Assembly (NCBI GenBank): GCA_965205905.1
Contig: CBDBHZ010000012.1
Span: 372,001 to 436,000 of the forward strand
Reading direction: 5' to 3'
DNA: 64,000 nt
Source: JAHZMA01 sp965205905
GTDB lineage: Bacteria > Pseudomonadota > Alphaproteobacteria > JABAAW01 > JAHZMA01
Positions 7,829 through 17,891 of the stretch are shown one piece after another. The notes under the pieces are model-generated. The model was not told the origin of the DNA, made no database searches, and saw nothing but the letters and a program-made list of their open reading frames with translations. A program made the translations under genes and the position numbers. Within the stretch, counting starts at the first letter, position 1. Every line of letters starts with the position of its first letter.

Positions 7829-9381
7829 GATTCTACCTTACCTATCATTCGTGACAAATATATAACGGGAAACAGCCCTGCACATATAATCATTAACGCG
7901 CCGGGTGCCGCCTGCTCAATCCTTTCATCGCTGGCATATTCAAACACATTGATTGCCAATGTATCAAAATTAAACGGACGTAAAATAAGACTTGCTGGCA
8001 ATTCTTTTAATACATCCACCATTACCAATAAGAAAATAGCCTGCATTCCCTTATCAAGCAAGGGTAAATGAATGTTTTTCAGGATATTTGTTTTTTTTCG
8101 CCCTAATGTGGCGGCGGCATCATCGAGACGCGGCGATAATTTCTGCATATTGCTATCAAGAGTGGCAACTGCAATATGGTTGAAACGGCAGATATAGGCA
8201 ATCAGCATCAGCAAAATACTGCCCGAAAGCAAAACGGCACTATCAAACAGATAATTGAGCAAATTCGCTAATTGCGACATGCCAAGCAGTAACCCAATCG
8301 CCAGTAAAATACCGGGTATCGCGTAACCAAACTGCATCACACGCACCATCATGCCACTTTGGTAGCGGTTGCGTAAAATATGCGTCGCCACAATGCCCAA
8401 TAAAACACAGATAAAAGCGGTGCTAATCCCCAGTAAAATACTATTTAATGCGGGCTTCATCGTGGCAAGCCACATTGCTTTATCAATGTTGAGAATATCC
8501 GATAGCAACAGAAACACAGGGATGATAAAGCCCAACATGATTGGAATCACGCACAGCAAAACGGCGACATAAGCACGCAAGCCTGTTAGGGTAGGGGGGG
8601 ATAATTTTTTGCCATGATAATGCTGATAAAATTGCCGATGCCCACGTCCAAATCTCTCTAACGCCGCGCATATCAGCACAAAACATAAGGTTAGCATGGC
8701 AAGCTGAGCAGCGGCATTCACCTCGCCTAGCGACCACCATAAATCAATCAGCCCCACCGAAAGCGTAGGCACTGACGATAAAGCGACTGCGCCATATTCG
8801 TTCAACACCTCAAGCAATACCAATGATAATCCCGCCAATAATGATGGCCAGCATAGTGGCAGTGCCACTTTTACTAACGAGCGAAAATAGGATAGTCCCA
8901 TCACCCGTGCCGCATCAATAATCACTGCTGATTGCCTTTGTAACGATGTGCGGACAATCAGGTAAATATATGGGTAAAGCACGAAACTAAATAACAGTAT
9001 CAGCCCCGTGAGTGAGCGAAATTCTGGTAAATACGCATGGGTCGAATCATCAAATTGTTGCATTCTGTAAGCGATGATATAAGTAGGAATTGAAAATGGC
9101 AAAAACAACGCCCAACCAAAAAAATCAACATAGGGAAAGCGATAGAAACTCACCAATAATGCCAAACCTGCGCCTAATAATACCGAGATAATCCCGACCC
9201 CTAGCAGTAACATTAATGTATTCATTAGATAATGGCTGAATAATGGCAGTAACTCAATAATACCGCCTTGCATGGCGTAAATCATCAGCGTTAGCACGGG
9301 TAACAGTAACATCGATGCTACAACCCAAACAGGCGCGATAAATAAAAACGGAGACGACCATAAGCGAGGTAAGATTGTCAC
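7825..9381 (-). CDS. ABC transporter permease, FbpB/AfuB iron(III) type (two fused permease domains)
   Basis: 518 aa, about 12 hydrophobic segments arranged as two homologous BPD_transp_1 halves. Each half has an EAA-type loop: DAARVMGLSYFRSLVKVALP near residue 158 and DDAAATLGRKKTNILKNIHLP near residue 425. Such fused permeases import Fe3+ (Fbp/Afu/Sfu) or thiamine (ThiP). The GTG start shares one base with the prfB TAG stop. Neither a periplasmic binding protein nor an ATPase is adjacent, so the partners must be encoded elsewhere or lost. The family (iron vs thiamine) is inferred from length and the EYGAVALSSVPT segment, which resembles NEYGAVSYLGV-like stretches of iron permeases. Confidence 0.82.
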   Translation of the reverse strand: MTILPRLWSSPFLFIAPVWVVASMLLLPVLTLMIYAMQGGIIELLPLFSHYLMNTLMLLLGVGIISVLLGAGLALLVSFYRFPYVDFFGWALFLPFSIPTYIIAYRMQQFDDSTHAYLPEFRSLTGLILLFSFVLYPYIYLIVRTSLQRQSAVIIDAARVMGLSYFRSLVKVALPLCWPSLLAGLSLVLLEVLNEYGAVALSSVPTLSVGLIDLWWSLGEVNAAAQLAMLTLCFVLICAALERFGRGHRQFYQHYHGKKLSPPTLTGLRAYVAVLLCVIPIMLGFIIPVFLLLSDILNIDKAMWLATMKPALNSILLGISTAFICVLLGIVATHILRNRYQSGMMVRVMQFGYAIPGILLAIGLLLGMSQLANLLNYLFDSAVLLSGSILLMLIAYICRFNHIAVATLDSNMQKLSPRLDDAAATLGRKKTNILKNIHLPLLDKGMQAIFLLVMVDVLKELPASLILRPFNFDTLAINVFEYASDERIEQAAPGALMIICAGLFPVIYLSRMIGKVES

Positions 9382-10497
9382 TATGCCCCCATATTCGCTT
9401 TGAGTGTCGCTTTAAGCGCTGCCTCTAAAAATAAATCAATCGCGCCATCTAGCACGGCACTGCTATCACTGGTTTCTACTTGGGTGCGGGTATCTTTCAC
9501 CATTTTATAGGGGTGCAACACATAAGAGCGGATTTGATTGCCCCATGCAATATCAGTCTTTTGTTCATAAGATTGCTGATTTGCTTCATTGCGTGCGCGT
9601 TTTTCTTGTTCATATAAACGCGCTTGCAACATTTTATAAGCGTTGGCGCGATTCTTATGTTGCGAGCGGTCATTCTGGCATTGCACCACAATCCCGCTTG
9701 GCAAATGCGTTATCCGCACCGCGCTATCGGTTTTATTGACATGCTGTCCGCCAGCACCCGATGCGCGGTAAGTATCAATGCGTAAATCCTTATCTTCAAT
9801 CGTAACATCAAAATCCTCATCAATATCGGGATAGACATCAATCGAGCAAAAGCTAGTATGCCTGCGGGCATTGCTATCAAAAGGCGAGATACGCACCAAG
9901 CGATGCACCCCAGTTTCCAGTTTCAGCCAACCGTAAGAATAAGCGCCCACTATCTTAATCGTAACCGATTTGATGCCTGCTTCCTCACCATCAGTGATTT
10001 CCATAATTTCAGTTTCATGGTTACGCGCCTCTGCCCAACGCAGATACATCCGCAACAGCATCTCTGCCCAATCTTGCGATTCTGTGCCACCCGCACCTGC
10101 ATGAATTGCCACAAATGTGCTTGCGCTATCGGCAGGGTCGTCAAACATCATTTCAAATTGACGGCGCGCGGCATAATTGTGAAGCTCGGTGATGGCAGTA
10201 TCGGCTTCTTTCATGCTTGCGGCATCATCTTCTTGGTCTGCCAATTCCCATAACAGCATCGCATCTTCTAGCTTGGCAGTTACATCACTGATTTCATCGC
10301 GTTTGCGCTCTAATTGCGCTTTTTCGCGCATGAGATTCTGCGCTTCTTCTTGCTTGTTCCAAAAATCAGGTGCGGCACTTAATTCATCAATTGCTTGCAA
10401 ACGTTGTTCGGCGCGTTCGGGGTCAAAGATGCCCCCTCAGCAAGTCAATCGCTTGCTGAATCGCCTCCACCATCGGCTTTAATTCAAGTGGGGTCAT
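9381..10497 (-). CDS. prfB: Peptide chain release factor 2, expressed by programmed +1 frameshift
   Basis: Frame one starts at the ATG at 10497 and runs 24 codons (MTPLELKPMVEAIQQAIDLL-RGHL) to a UGA at 10425-10423. Translation then continues +1 from GAC at 10424 to the TAG at 9383-9381, giving about 371 aa. The class-I release factor GGQ motif is visible as SGAGGQHVNKTDSAVRI, and the stop-recognition SPF tripeptide as RISPFDSNARRHTSF. RF2 reads UGA and UAA stops. The gene starts 9 bp after the sucB stop. The internal stop is regulatory, not a mutation: see the frameshift site. Genes that end in UGA in this window (ubiG, holB, dac and others) need RF2. Confidence 0.96.
10422..10437 (-). promoter_or_regulatory. 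prfB: prfB programmed +1 frameshift site
   Basis: On the minus strand the sequence reads AGG GGG CAT CTT TGA C. It has the canonical internal Shine-Dalgarno (AGGGGG, 10437-10432), a 3-nt gap, the slippery CTT, and the UGA followed by C. This is the autoregulatory site at which low RF2 makes ribosomes slip +1 and make more RF2. Only the spacer codon differs from the E. coli version (CAT instead of TAT). Confidence 0.97.
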
Positions 10498-10506
10498 GCT
10501 ATGGCG

Positions 10507-11763
10507 TTACACATCCAACAATAAGCGTGATGGTGCTTCAATCAACTGCTTGATACGCACTAGGAATGTAACAGCCTCGCGCCCATCAATGATGCGATGG
10601 TCGTAGCTAAGTGCCAGATACATCATATCTGCAATCACGATTTCATCATCTTTGACAATAGGACGTTTCTGAATTTGATGCATTCCCAAAATTGCCGATT
10701 GTGGCGGATTAAGAATAGGAGTGGAAAGCAGTGAGCCAAACACACCACCATTGGTGATGGTAAATGTGCCACCGCGCATCTCATCAATCGCAATCTTGCC
10801 TGCTTGCGCGCGTACACCAAAATCATTAATGCGATTCTCAATCGTGGCAAAATTGATTTTATCAACATCGCGCACCACTGGCACCACAAGCCCTTGTTTT
10901 GAGCCAACCGCAATGCCAATATCGTAATAATTTTTATAAATAATCTCATCGCCATAAATTTCAGCATTCACTGATGGAAGCTCTTGCAATGCCGATACTG
11001 CCGCTTTGGCAAAAAAGCTCATAAAACCGAGACGGTTATTGTATTTTTTCTCAAACGCATCTTTATATTGCTTCCGCAACGCAATCAGTGCAGTCATATC
11101 CACCTCATTAAAAGTGGTCAGCATGGCAGCGTTATTCTGCGCCTCTTTCAAGCGAATCGCGATGGTTTGCCGTAATTTACTGAGTTTCACGCGCTCTTCA
11201 CCGCGTGGGTCAAGCGCACGTTCGGCTAAAGAATCGGTACTGGCGAATGGATTTGCAGGTGCGCCCATTGTGGGACGTGCCATATTTTGTAAATCGCTTT
11301 TGACGATATTACCATGTGTGCCAGTGCCACCCATGCCTTGCGGGTTAATGCCTTGCTGACGCATGGCTTGGCGCACTGCAGGACCAGCTTTGATATTTTG
11401 CGCGGGTTGTGGTGTAGGTTGTGCAACAGCCGCAGGAGGAGGTGCGGTTTTCGGTGCAGGTGGTGTTTCGGCTTTCGGGGCTGGTGTTTCAACTTTTGCA
11501 ACTTCAGCTTTTGCAGGCTGATTGCCCGCCCCCGCTTCAATTGAGGCCAACGCATCACCAACAGCAACAGTCGCTCCGTTTTCTTCCTTTATTTTGACCA
11601 CGCCATCTTGTGGCGCCACCACTTCAACCGAAACCTTATCAGTTTCTAGCTCTACTAAAACATCATCTTGCTTAACCGCATCACCATCAGCAAATTTCCA
11701 TTGCGCGACAATTGCTTCGGTTACAGATTCACCAAGACTAGGGACAACAACATCAATCGCCAT
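10507..11763 (-). CDS. sucB: 2-oxoglutarate dehydrogenase E2, dihydrolipoamide succinyltransferase
   Basis: 418 aa. One lipoyl domain (residues 1-75) carries the lipoylated Lys43 in ELETDKVSVEV. An Ala/Pro/Lys-rich linker follows (about 80-125), then a peripheral-subunit-binding domain (AGPAVRQAMRQQGINPQGM.GTGTHGNI) and the catalytic acyltransferase domain ending in SYDHRIIDGREAVTFL (catalytic His/Asp). It transfers the succinyl group to CoA in the TCA cycle. The ATG shares a base with the sucA stop (TAATG). E3 (lpd) is not in this window. Intact and conserved, so the oxidative TCA branch appears functional. Confidence 0.97.
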   Translation of the reverse strand: MAIDVVVPSLGESVTEAIVAQWKFADGDAVKQDDVLVELETDKVSVEVVAPQDGVVKIKEENGATVAVGDALASIEAGAGNQPAKAEVAKVETPAPKAETPPAPKTAPPPAAVAQPTPQPAQNIKAGPAVRQAMRQQGINPQGMGGTGTHGNIVKSDLQNMARPTMGAPANPFASTDSLAERALDPRGEERVKLSKLRQTIAIRLKEAQNNAAMLTTFNEVDMTALIALRKQYKDAFEKKYNNRLGFMSFFAKAAVSALQELPSVNAEIYGDEIIYKNYYDIGIAVGSKQGLVVPVVRDVDKINFATIENRINDFGVRAQAGKIAIDEMRGGTFTITNGGVFGSLLSTPILNPPQSAILGMHQIQKRPIVKDDEIVIADMMYLALSYDHRIIDGREAVTFLVRIKQLIEAPSRLLLDV

Positions 11764-14699
11764 TAGATTTTCCTATCTTTTTCATTAACATCATTAAAAT
11801 TTTGCACCATATCAGCAATTGCTTTTTGCTGTTGCGCGTGTATTTTTGCATTACCAGTAGCAGGTGATGCCGCCGCATGTCTGCCAATATAGGCAGGGCG
11901 GGTGGCAGTTACGCCTGCTTGTTGCATACTATTTTCAAGCCTTCTATCAATATATTGCCACGCGCCCATATTTTCGGGTTCTTCCTGACACCATAAAATT
12001 TCAGCCTGTTTGAAACGTTTTAACATGGTTACAATCTCATCATTCGGATAGGGATGCAAGCGTTCGACACGTAACAAATAGATGCTATCATTTTTGTTTG
12101 CTTCCAAGCTTTCCAACAATTCATAATAGATTTTGCCAGAGCATAAAACCACACGCTTAATGTCTTTATTTTTTAGGCTTTTATCTCTATCATCAAGCAA
12201 TATCGGCATAAATTTGCTATCATCCTTAAACTCAGTGATGGGTGATACGCATTTTTTATGACGCAATAATGCTTTGGGTGCCATGATTAATAGCGGCTTG
12301 CGAACTGTTGCGTGCATTTGCAACCGAAGCGCATGAAAATAATTGGCAGGGGTGGTGATATTGCACACCCGCATATTATCTTCAGCACATAGCTGTAAAT
12401 AGCGTTCTAACCGCGCCGAAGAATGTTCAGGACCTTGCCCATCATAGCCATGTGGCAATAATATAACCAAGCCAGAAAGCCGCAACCATTTCGATTCGCT
12501 TGATGAAATGAATTGGTCAAAAATCACTTGCGCGCCATTGGCAAAATCACCAAATTGCGCTTCCCACAAGGTAAGAGAATTAGGCGCCGACATAGAATAG
12601 CCATATTCATAACCCAACACGCCATATTCAGAAAGTGGTGAATTCAGCACTTCAATTTGCGCTTGCCCAAAACGGATATTATTCAGTTGCAGATAAGGCT
12701 CTTCATTTTCTTGGTCAATCAGCACCGCATGGCGATGCGAGAATGTGCCACGTTGACAATCTTCGCCTGAAAGCCTGACGGGTGTTGATTCGCATAAGAG
12801 TGAGCCAAATGCCAATGCTTCGCCTGTTGCCCAATCCACGCCTTCGCCTGTTTCAAACATTTTTGCCCGCGCATTAACAAACCGTTCTAATTTATGGTTA
12901 AGGTGAAAGTTTTTCGGCACATGGCTTAACGCATCACCAATTTGCTTGATAAAAGCATCTGGCACACCAGTATTCGGAATCTCATCATCTTTACCGCCTT
13001 TCATACCGTGCCATTCACCCTCAAGCCAATCGGCTTTGTTAGGTTTGTAATTATTGGCTTGGTCATAGGCTTCAGCTAATTTATCATGCAATTCTTGTTG
13101 CATTTTTTCTGCTTGCGCCGCTGTTACAACATTTTCTTCAATCAGTTTATTGGCATATTGTTCGCGTACACTCACCTGTTCAGCGATTTTTCGATACATG
13201 CTAGGTTGCGTAAACATTGGCTCTTCAATTTCACTATGTCCATGCCTGCGATAGCACCATAAATCAATCACCACATCTTTGCCAAATTCTTGACGATAAG
13301 CAACCGCAAGCCTTGCAGCCACCATCGATGCTTCGGGGTCATCACCATTAACATGAAAAATTGGAGCACCGATAGATTTTGCAATATCGGAACAATAGGG
13401 CGATGAACGCGCCATCACTGGTGTTGTGGTAAAGCCGATTTGATTATTAACAATCACATGAATCGTGCCATGCGTACGGTAGCCTTCTAGCTGACTGGCA
13501 ATCAATGTTTCAGCAACAATGCCTTGCCCTGCAAATGCCGCATCGCCATGAATCAAAATGCCCAATACATGCCGTCGGTCTTTGGCTAATTTCTGATAGG
13601 CGCGAACTTTGCCAAGCACCACTGTATTGACAGCCTCTAAATGACTAGGGTTAGGCGATAAAGAAAGATGCGCGGTTGTGCCATCAAATTCACGGTCAGC
13701 CGATGTGCCCAAATGATATTTAACATCGCCAGAGCCTTCCATGCCCTCAGGCGTTGCCGAATGCCCCTGAAATTCGGATAGAATCGCGCGATAGGGCTTG
13801 TGCATAATATGGGCAAGCACATTTAATCTGCCCCGATGCGACATGCCAATCGCCACATTCACCACATCTTGTTGCGTGCCGCGTTTCAGGATTTGCTCCA
13901 GCAATGGCACAGTGGTTTCCGCACCATCAAGCCCAAATCTTTTAGTGCCCGGATAGCGCTTATCTAAAAACTTCTCAAAGCCCTCGCTTTCGGTGAGTCT
14001 CTCTAAAATTGCGATTTTGCCACGGTCGGTGAAGTTGAAAATATCATCTGATGTTTCAAGATGTTTTTGAACCCATGCAAGTTCTTCGGGGTCTTGAATG
14101 TGCATATATTCCACACCCATACTGCCACAATATGTACGTTTACAAATATCAACAAGGTCGCGTAAAGTCGCGCTTTCTAGCCCCATCGTGAAATTAAGAT
14201 AAATTTGAGTGCCTAAATCATTATCGGTAAAGCCGTAATAGTGATAATCCAATTCAGGATGTTCGTTTTTTTGATAAACCCCCAACGGGTCAAGATTAGC
14301 CGCCAAATGTCCCCGCACCCGATAAGCGCGAATCATTCGCACCGCGCGGATAGAGTTGATAACACCCTCACGCCCAATATTTTGAGCATTGCCAGAAAAT
14401 TTTGCAAAAAACTTATCAGCATCAAAGTCAAAAGGCTGATTTTGCTTATCTTTACGCAATTCTTCTGCGCTGAAAAAACCATCAGAAATGCTGACATTGC
14501 CATTGCTACCGATAACATGACTATCACGCGGACTCCAGCTAGCACCTTGCTTATCACGCGTAAATTCATCGGCATCATCAAAATTTTGAAAGAAATCTTG
14601 CCAATCTTCGGAAACATTAGACGGCGATTTGATATATTCTTGGTATAAATCAAGCAGGAACGTTTCATTCATTCCATTCATAAAATTAATTGACATCAC
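11763..14699 (-). CDS. sucA: 2-oxoglutarate dehydrogenase E1
   Basis: 978 aa, normal for thiamin-diphosphate E1o. Visible landmarks are the N-terminal FLLDLYQEYIKSPSNVSEDW, the central GMSHRGRLNVLAHIM, HLGTSADR, the ThDP/Mg region ILIHGDAAFAGQGIVAETL and VNNQIGFTT, RRHGHSEIEEPMFTQP, and in the transketolase-like C-terminus LLPHGYDGQGPEHSSARLER. It decarboxylates 2-oxoglutarate in the cytoplasm. It is followed by sucB with a one-base overlap, and preceded by sucD about 77 bp upstream. The frame offers two tandem Met codons at 14699 and 14696; the better start within the first few residues cannot be fixed. Confidence 0.97.
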   Translation of the reverse strand: MMSINFMNGMNETFLLDLYQEYIKSPSNVSEDWQDFFQNFDDADEFTRDKQGASWSPRDSHVIGSNGNVSISDGFFSAEELRKDKQNQPFDFDADKFFAKFSGNAQNIGREGVINSIRAVRMIRAYRVRGHLAANLDPLGVYQKNEHPELDYHYYGFTDNDLGTQIYLNFTMGLESATLRDLVDICKRTYCGSMGVEYMHIQDPEELAWVQKHLETSDDIFNFTDRGKIAILERLTESEGFEKFLDKRYPGTKRFGLDGAETTVPLLEQILKRGTQQDVVNVAIGMSHRGRLNVLAHIMHKPYRAILSEFQGHSATPEGMEGSGDVKYHLGTSADREFDGTTAHLSLSPNPSHLEAVNTVVLGKVRAYQKLAKDRRHVLGILIHGDAAFAGQGIVAETLIASQLEGYRTHGTIHVIVNNQIGFTTTPVMARSSPYCSDIAKSIGAPIFHVNGDDPEASMVAARLAVAYRQEFGKDVVIDLWCYRRHGHSEIEEPMFTQPSMYRKIAEQVSVREQYANKLIEENVVTAAQAEKMQQELHDKLAEAYDQANNYKPNKADWLEGEWHGMKGGKDDEIPNTGVPDAFIKQIGDALSHVPKNFHLNHKLERFVNARAKMFETGEGVDWATGEALAFGSLLCESTPVRLSGEDCQRGTFSHRHAVLIDQENEEPYLQLNNIRFGQAQIEVLNSPLSEYGVLGYEYGYSMSAPNSLTLWEAQFGDFANGAQVIFDQFISSSESKWLRLSGLVILLPHGYDGQGPEHSSARLERYLQLCAEDNMRVCNITTPANYFHALRLQMHATVRKPLLIMAPKALLRHKKCVSPITEFKDDSKFMPILLDDRDKSLKNKDIKRVVLCSGKIYYELLESLEANKNDSIYLLRVERLHPYPNDEIVTMLKRFKQAEILWCQEEPENMGAWQYIDRRLENSMQQAGVTATRPAYIGRHAAASPATGNAKIHAQQQKAIADMVQNFNDVNEKDRKI

Positions 14700-14776
14700 T
14701 CACACCTTTATAAAATACTATCATTGTTTTACTCAAAAAAATCAAAAATAACAAACTATTTTTTACTAAACTATTC

Positions 14777-15649
14777 TTATCCTTTAAGCGCACTTAACAC
14801 TTCGCCCATTTTTGATGGATTCTGCGTTACTTCCACACCTGCCGCTTGCAAAGCAGCAATTTTGCTCTCCGCCGTGCCTTTACCGCCCGAAACAATCGCG
14901 CCTGCATGACCCATTCTCTTGCCTTTGGGCGCGGTAACGCCAGCGATAAAGCCGACCATCGGTTTTTTACGCGGATGGTTTTTGATAAATTCTGCCGCTT
15001 CTTCTTCTGCCGACCCACCAATCTCGCCAATCATAATCACAGATTCGGTTTCATCATCATTAAAAAACAAATCCAAGACATCAATAAAATTCGTGCCTGC
15101 CACAGGGTCGCCACCAATGCCAACACAGCTACTCTGCCCTAAACCTGCTTGCGTTGTTTGCGCCACAGCCTCGTAAGTGAGCGTGCCAGAACGCGATACA
15201 ATACCAACCTTGCCTTTTTTGTGAATATGCGCGGGCATAATGCCAATTTTACAGGCATCAGGCGTGATAACACCCGGACAATTCGGACCTATCAAACGTG
15301 AGCGCGAGCCATTAAGCGCGGCTTTCACTTTCACCATATCCATCACTGGCACACCTTCAGTGATACACACAATCAGCGCGATTTCACTTTCAATCGCTTC
15401 CATCACCGCATCAGCTGCAAAGGGTGCTGGCACATAAATCACGCTTGCATCAGGTTTCACCTGTGTTACCGCTTCAGCCACGCTATTAAATACGGGTAAA
15501 CCTAAATGTTCGGTGCCACCTTTACCGGGTGAGATACCACCAACCATTTTGGTATCATACGCAAGTGCCTGTTCGGTATGGAACGAGCCATGTTTGCCCG
15601 TCATGCCCTGACAAATAACTTTGGTATTTTTATCAACTAATATTGCCAT
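14777..15649 (-). CDS. sucD: Succinyl-CoA synthetase alpha subunit
   Basis: 290 aa, standard length. It shows the CoA-binding N-terminus (VDKNTKVICQGMTGKHGSFHTEQA), the GPNCPGVITPDACKIGIMP motif, SRSGTLTYEAV, and the active-site phosphohistidine in GHAGAIVSGGKGTAESK near residue 250. Together with SucC it converts succinyl-CoA to succinate with substrate-level phosphorylation. It starts 4 bp after the sucC stop. ORF intact. Confidence 0.97.
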   Translation of the reverse strand: MAILVDKNTKVICQGMTGKHGSFHTEQALAYDTKMVGGISPGKGGTEHLGLPVFNSVAEAVTQVKPDASVIYVPAPFAADAVMEAIESEIALIVCITEGVPVMDMVKVKAALNGSRSRLIGPNCPGVITPDACKIGIMPAHIHKKGKVGIVSRSGTLTYEAVAQTTQAGLGQSSCVGIGGDPVAGTNFIDVLDLFFNDDETESVIMIGEIGGSAEEEAAEFIKNHPRKKPMVGFIAGVTAPKGKRMGHAGAIVSGGKGTAESKIAALQAAGVEVTQNPSKMGEVLSALKG

Positions 15650-15653
15650 TTTG

Positions 15654-16853
15654 TTATCCTGCCTTTACCGATGCCACAGCTTTGCGTGCTGCTTCATCTA
15701 ATGAACCCGCTGAAATGATATTTAAGCCAGATGCGTCTAACATTTCGCGGCCTTTTTCAACTTGAGTGCCTTCCAACCGAACAATCAGCGGCACTTTGAT
15801 TGTCATCGCTTTCGCGGCATTAATAATGCCTTCCGCAATCACATCACAACGCATGATGCCACCAAAAATATTAACCAAAATCGCTTTCACATTATCATCA
15901 GAAAGGATAATTTCAAAGGCTTTTTGAACCCGCTGGGCAGTGGCAGAACCACCAACATCTAAGAAATTAGCAGGGCTAGAACCGTAAATATTGATAATAT
16001 CCATCGTCGCCATCGCTAAACCTGCACCATTCACCATACAGCCAATCTCGCCATCAAGGCGGATATAATTAAGCTCGTGTTCTTGCGCCTCAAGCTCGCT
16101 TGCATCTTCTTCGCTTTTATCTTGCATTGCAAGCGTTTCAGGGTGGCGATACAGCGCGTTATCGTCAATGCTGACTTTGGCATCTAGCGCAATAATCTTG
16201 TTATCATCGGTAAGCACCATCGGGTTGATTTCCAACATCGCGCAATCTTCTTGCGTGAATGCCTGATAAAGCCCACCTAAAAATTGTGTGAAGCCCGCAA
16301 TATGTTGCTTTTGCAAGCCAATCGCAAAGCCGATTTTACGGGCAACATTGCCACTAAAGCCAAAGGTTGGGTCAATATGGGCAGTGATAATTTTATCGGG
16401 CGTTTCTGCCGCCACCGCCTCAATATCCATACCGCCTTCGCTTGATGCCATCACCATGATTTTTGATGTTTGCCTATCAAGCAACAGGCTGATATAATAT
16501 TCATGGGCAATTGAACAGCCTGATTCGATGTAAATCTTCTCAACTTTTTTACCAACCGCACCCGTTTGTTCGGTTACCAAAATTTTACCAAGCATATCAT
16601 CAGCATATTGCTGAACATCATCAATGCTAGTGGCAATACGTACACCACCCTTGCCGTCTGGCGCGTGAGTGAATTTACCCTTGCCACGTCCGCCCGCATG
16701 GATTTGCGATTTGACAGCACATATATTATTGCTATCGCTGACATTTTTTGCCGCCGCCACTGCTTCGCTGGTGGTGAAAGCCACCGCACCTGCCAATGTG
16801 GCAACGCCATATTGCTTTAAGATTTGTTTGGATTGATATTCATGAAGATTCAT
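15654..16853 (-). CDS. sucC: Succinyl-CoA synthetase beta subunit
   Basis: 399 aa. It begins MNLHEYQSKQILKQYGV, the family hallmark, followed by an ATP-grasp domain (KSQIHAGGRGKGKFTHAPDGKGGV; EINPMVLTDDNKIIALDAKV) and the CoA-ligase domain (GCMVNGAGLAMATMDIINIYG, GGSATAQRVQKAFEIIL, NIFGGIMRCDVIAEGI). It forms the alpha/beta ligase with SucD. It lies 5 bp downstream of mdh, so mdh-sucC-sucD-sucA-sucB is one TCA module. ORF intact. Confidence 0.97.
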   Translation of the reverse strand: MNLHEYQSKQILKQYGVATLAGAVAFTTSEAVAAAKNVSDSNNICAVKSQIHAGGRGKGKFTHAPDGKGGVRIATSIDDVQQYADDMLGKILVTEQTGAVGKKVEKIYIESGCSIAHEYYISLLLDRQTSKIMVMASSEGGMDIEAVAAETPDKIITAHIDPTFGFSGNVARKIGFAIGLQKQHIAGFTQFLGGLYQAFTQEDCAMLEINPMVLTDDNKIIALDAKVSIDDNALYRHPETLAMQDKSEEDASELEAQEHELNYIRLDGEIGCMVNGAGLAMATMDIINIYGSSPANFLDVGGSATAQRVQKAFEIILSDDNVKAILVNIFGGIMRCDVIAEGIINAAKAMTIKVPLIVRLEGTQVEKGREMLDASGLNIISAGSLDEAARKAVASVKAG

Positions 16854-16858
16854 AATTT

Positions 16859-17833
16859 TTACAATTCATTATTATTGATCATATTATCGACAACATTGTT
16901 TAATTCGCGCACTGCGGCAACCGAATTATCAAACATTGCCTGTTCTTCTGGTAACAATTCAAGCTCAACAATGCGTTCAACGCCGTCCGCGCCTAACTGA
17001 CACAACACGCCTACATATAAACCATCAAGCCCGTAAGCATTATCAACATAGGCAGCGCATGGTAAGATGCGTTTCTCGTCCCTTAAATATGCCGCTGCCA
17101 TTTCTAGTGCGGCAACTGCTGGGGTATGAAAGGCAGAGCCTGTTTTGAGTAAATTCACCAATTCCGCACCACCTTTGCGCGTACGGTCAATAATTGCATC
17201 TAGCTTTGCATCGCTTATCCAGCCCATTTTTACCCAATCGGGCAGAGGCACACCTGCAATCGTGGCATAGCGTTTTAATGGCACCATCGTATCACCATGC
17301 CCGCCTAGCACAAACGCCACCACATCTTGCACTGAAACATTCAACTCTTCGGCTAAAAATGTCCGAAACCGTGCCGAATCGAGAACACCTGCCATGCCAA
17401 CAACTTTATGGGTGGGCAGACCGCTAAATTTTTGCAACAACCCCACCATCACATCAAGCGGATTGGTAACGCAAATCACAAACGCATCTTTTGCGTTATT
17501 TTTAATCGCATCACCGACAGATTTCATCACTTTGGCATTCGCGCCAATAAGGTCATCACGGCTCATCCCCGGTTTACGTGCCAAGCCAGCGGTAACAATA
17601 ATCACATCACAGCCTTGCAAAGAAGCGGGGTCGTTACTGCCTATCACGGCATTATCATTGCCTGTTAATGGTGTGGATTGTAAAATATCTAGTGCGATTC
17701 CTTGCGGACGCCCCTCGCTAATATCAAACAGCACAACATCACCCATGCCACGCGTCGCCGCATGAAAAGCCAGCGCCGCACCGATATTACCTGCACCAAT
17801 TAAACCAATTTTCTGACGTTTTTGCAATCCCAT
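16859..17833 (-). CDS. mdh: Malate dehydrogenase (LDH-like type)
   Basis: 324 aa from the ATG at 17833. That start is supported by a strong GGAGG ribosome site 7 bp upstream and by the family N-terminus (KIGLIGAGNIGAALAFHAA). The longer open frame up to 17911 lacks such support. Visible are the NAD Rossmann motif, DISEGRPQGIALDI, VTAGLARKPGMSRDDL, CVTNPLDVM, the DSARFRTFLA substrate loop, and the catalytic His in VLGGHGDTMVPL. It oxidises malate to oxaloacetate. First gene of the long minus-strand run; its promoter must lie within the 128-bp divergent interval before 17962. Confidence 0.97.
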   Translation of the reverse strand: MGLQKRQKIGLIGAGNIGAALAFHAATRGMGDVVLFDISEGRPQGIALDILQSTPLTGNDNAVIGSNDPASLQGCDVIIVTAGLARKPGMSRDDLIGANAKVMKSVGDAIKNNAKDAFVICVTNPLDVMVGLLQKFSGLPTHKVVGMAGVLDSARFRTFLAEELNVSVQDVVAFVLGGHGDTMVPLKRYATIAGVPLPDWVKMGWISDAKLDAIIDRTRKGGAELVNLLKTGSAFHTPAVAALEMAAAYLRDEKRILPCAAYVDNAYGLDGLYVGVLCQLGADGVERIVELELLPEEQAMFDNSVAAVRELNNVVDNMINNNEL

Positions 17834-17891
17834 TAAACAGCCTCCATAACGAATAAATTTTGTTACATTAACAAACAAAAGCATCATAACA

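Noticed and set aside
10423..10425. In-frame UGA in prfB looking like a disabling mutation
   Set aside because: It is the canonical programmed +1 frameshift site with AGGGGG, CTT and UGAC at the proper spacing.
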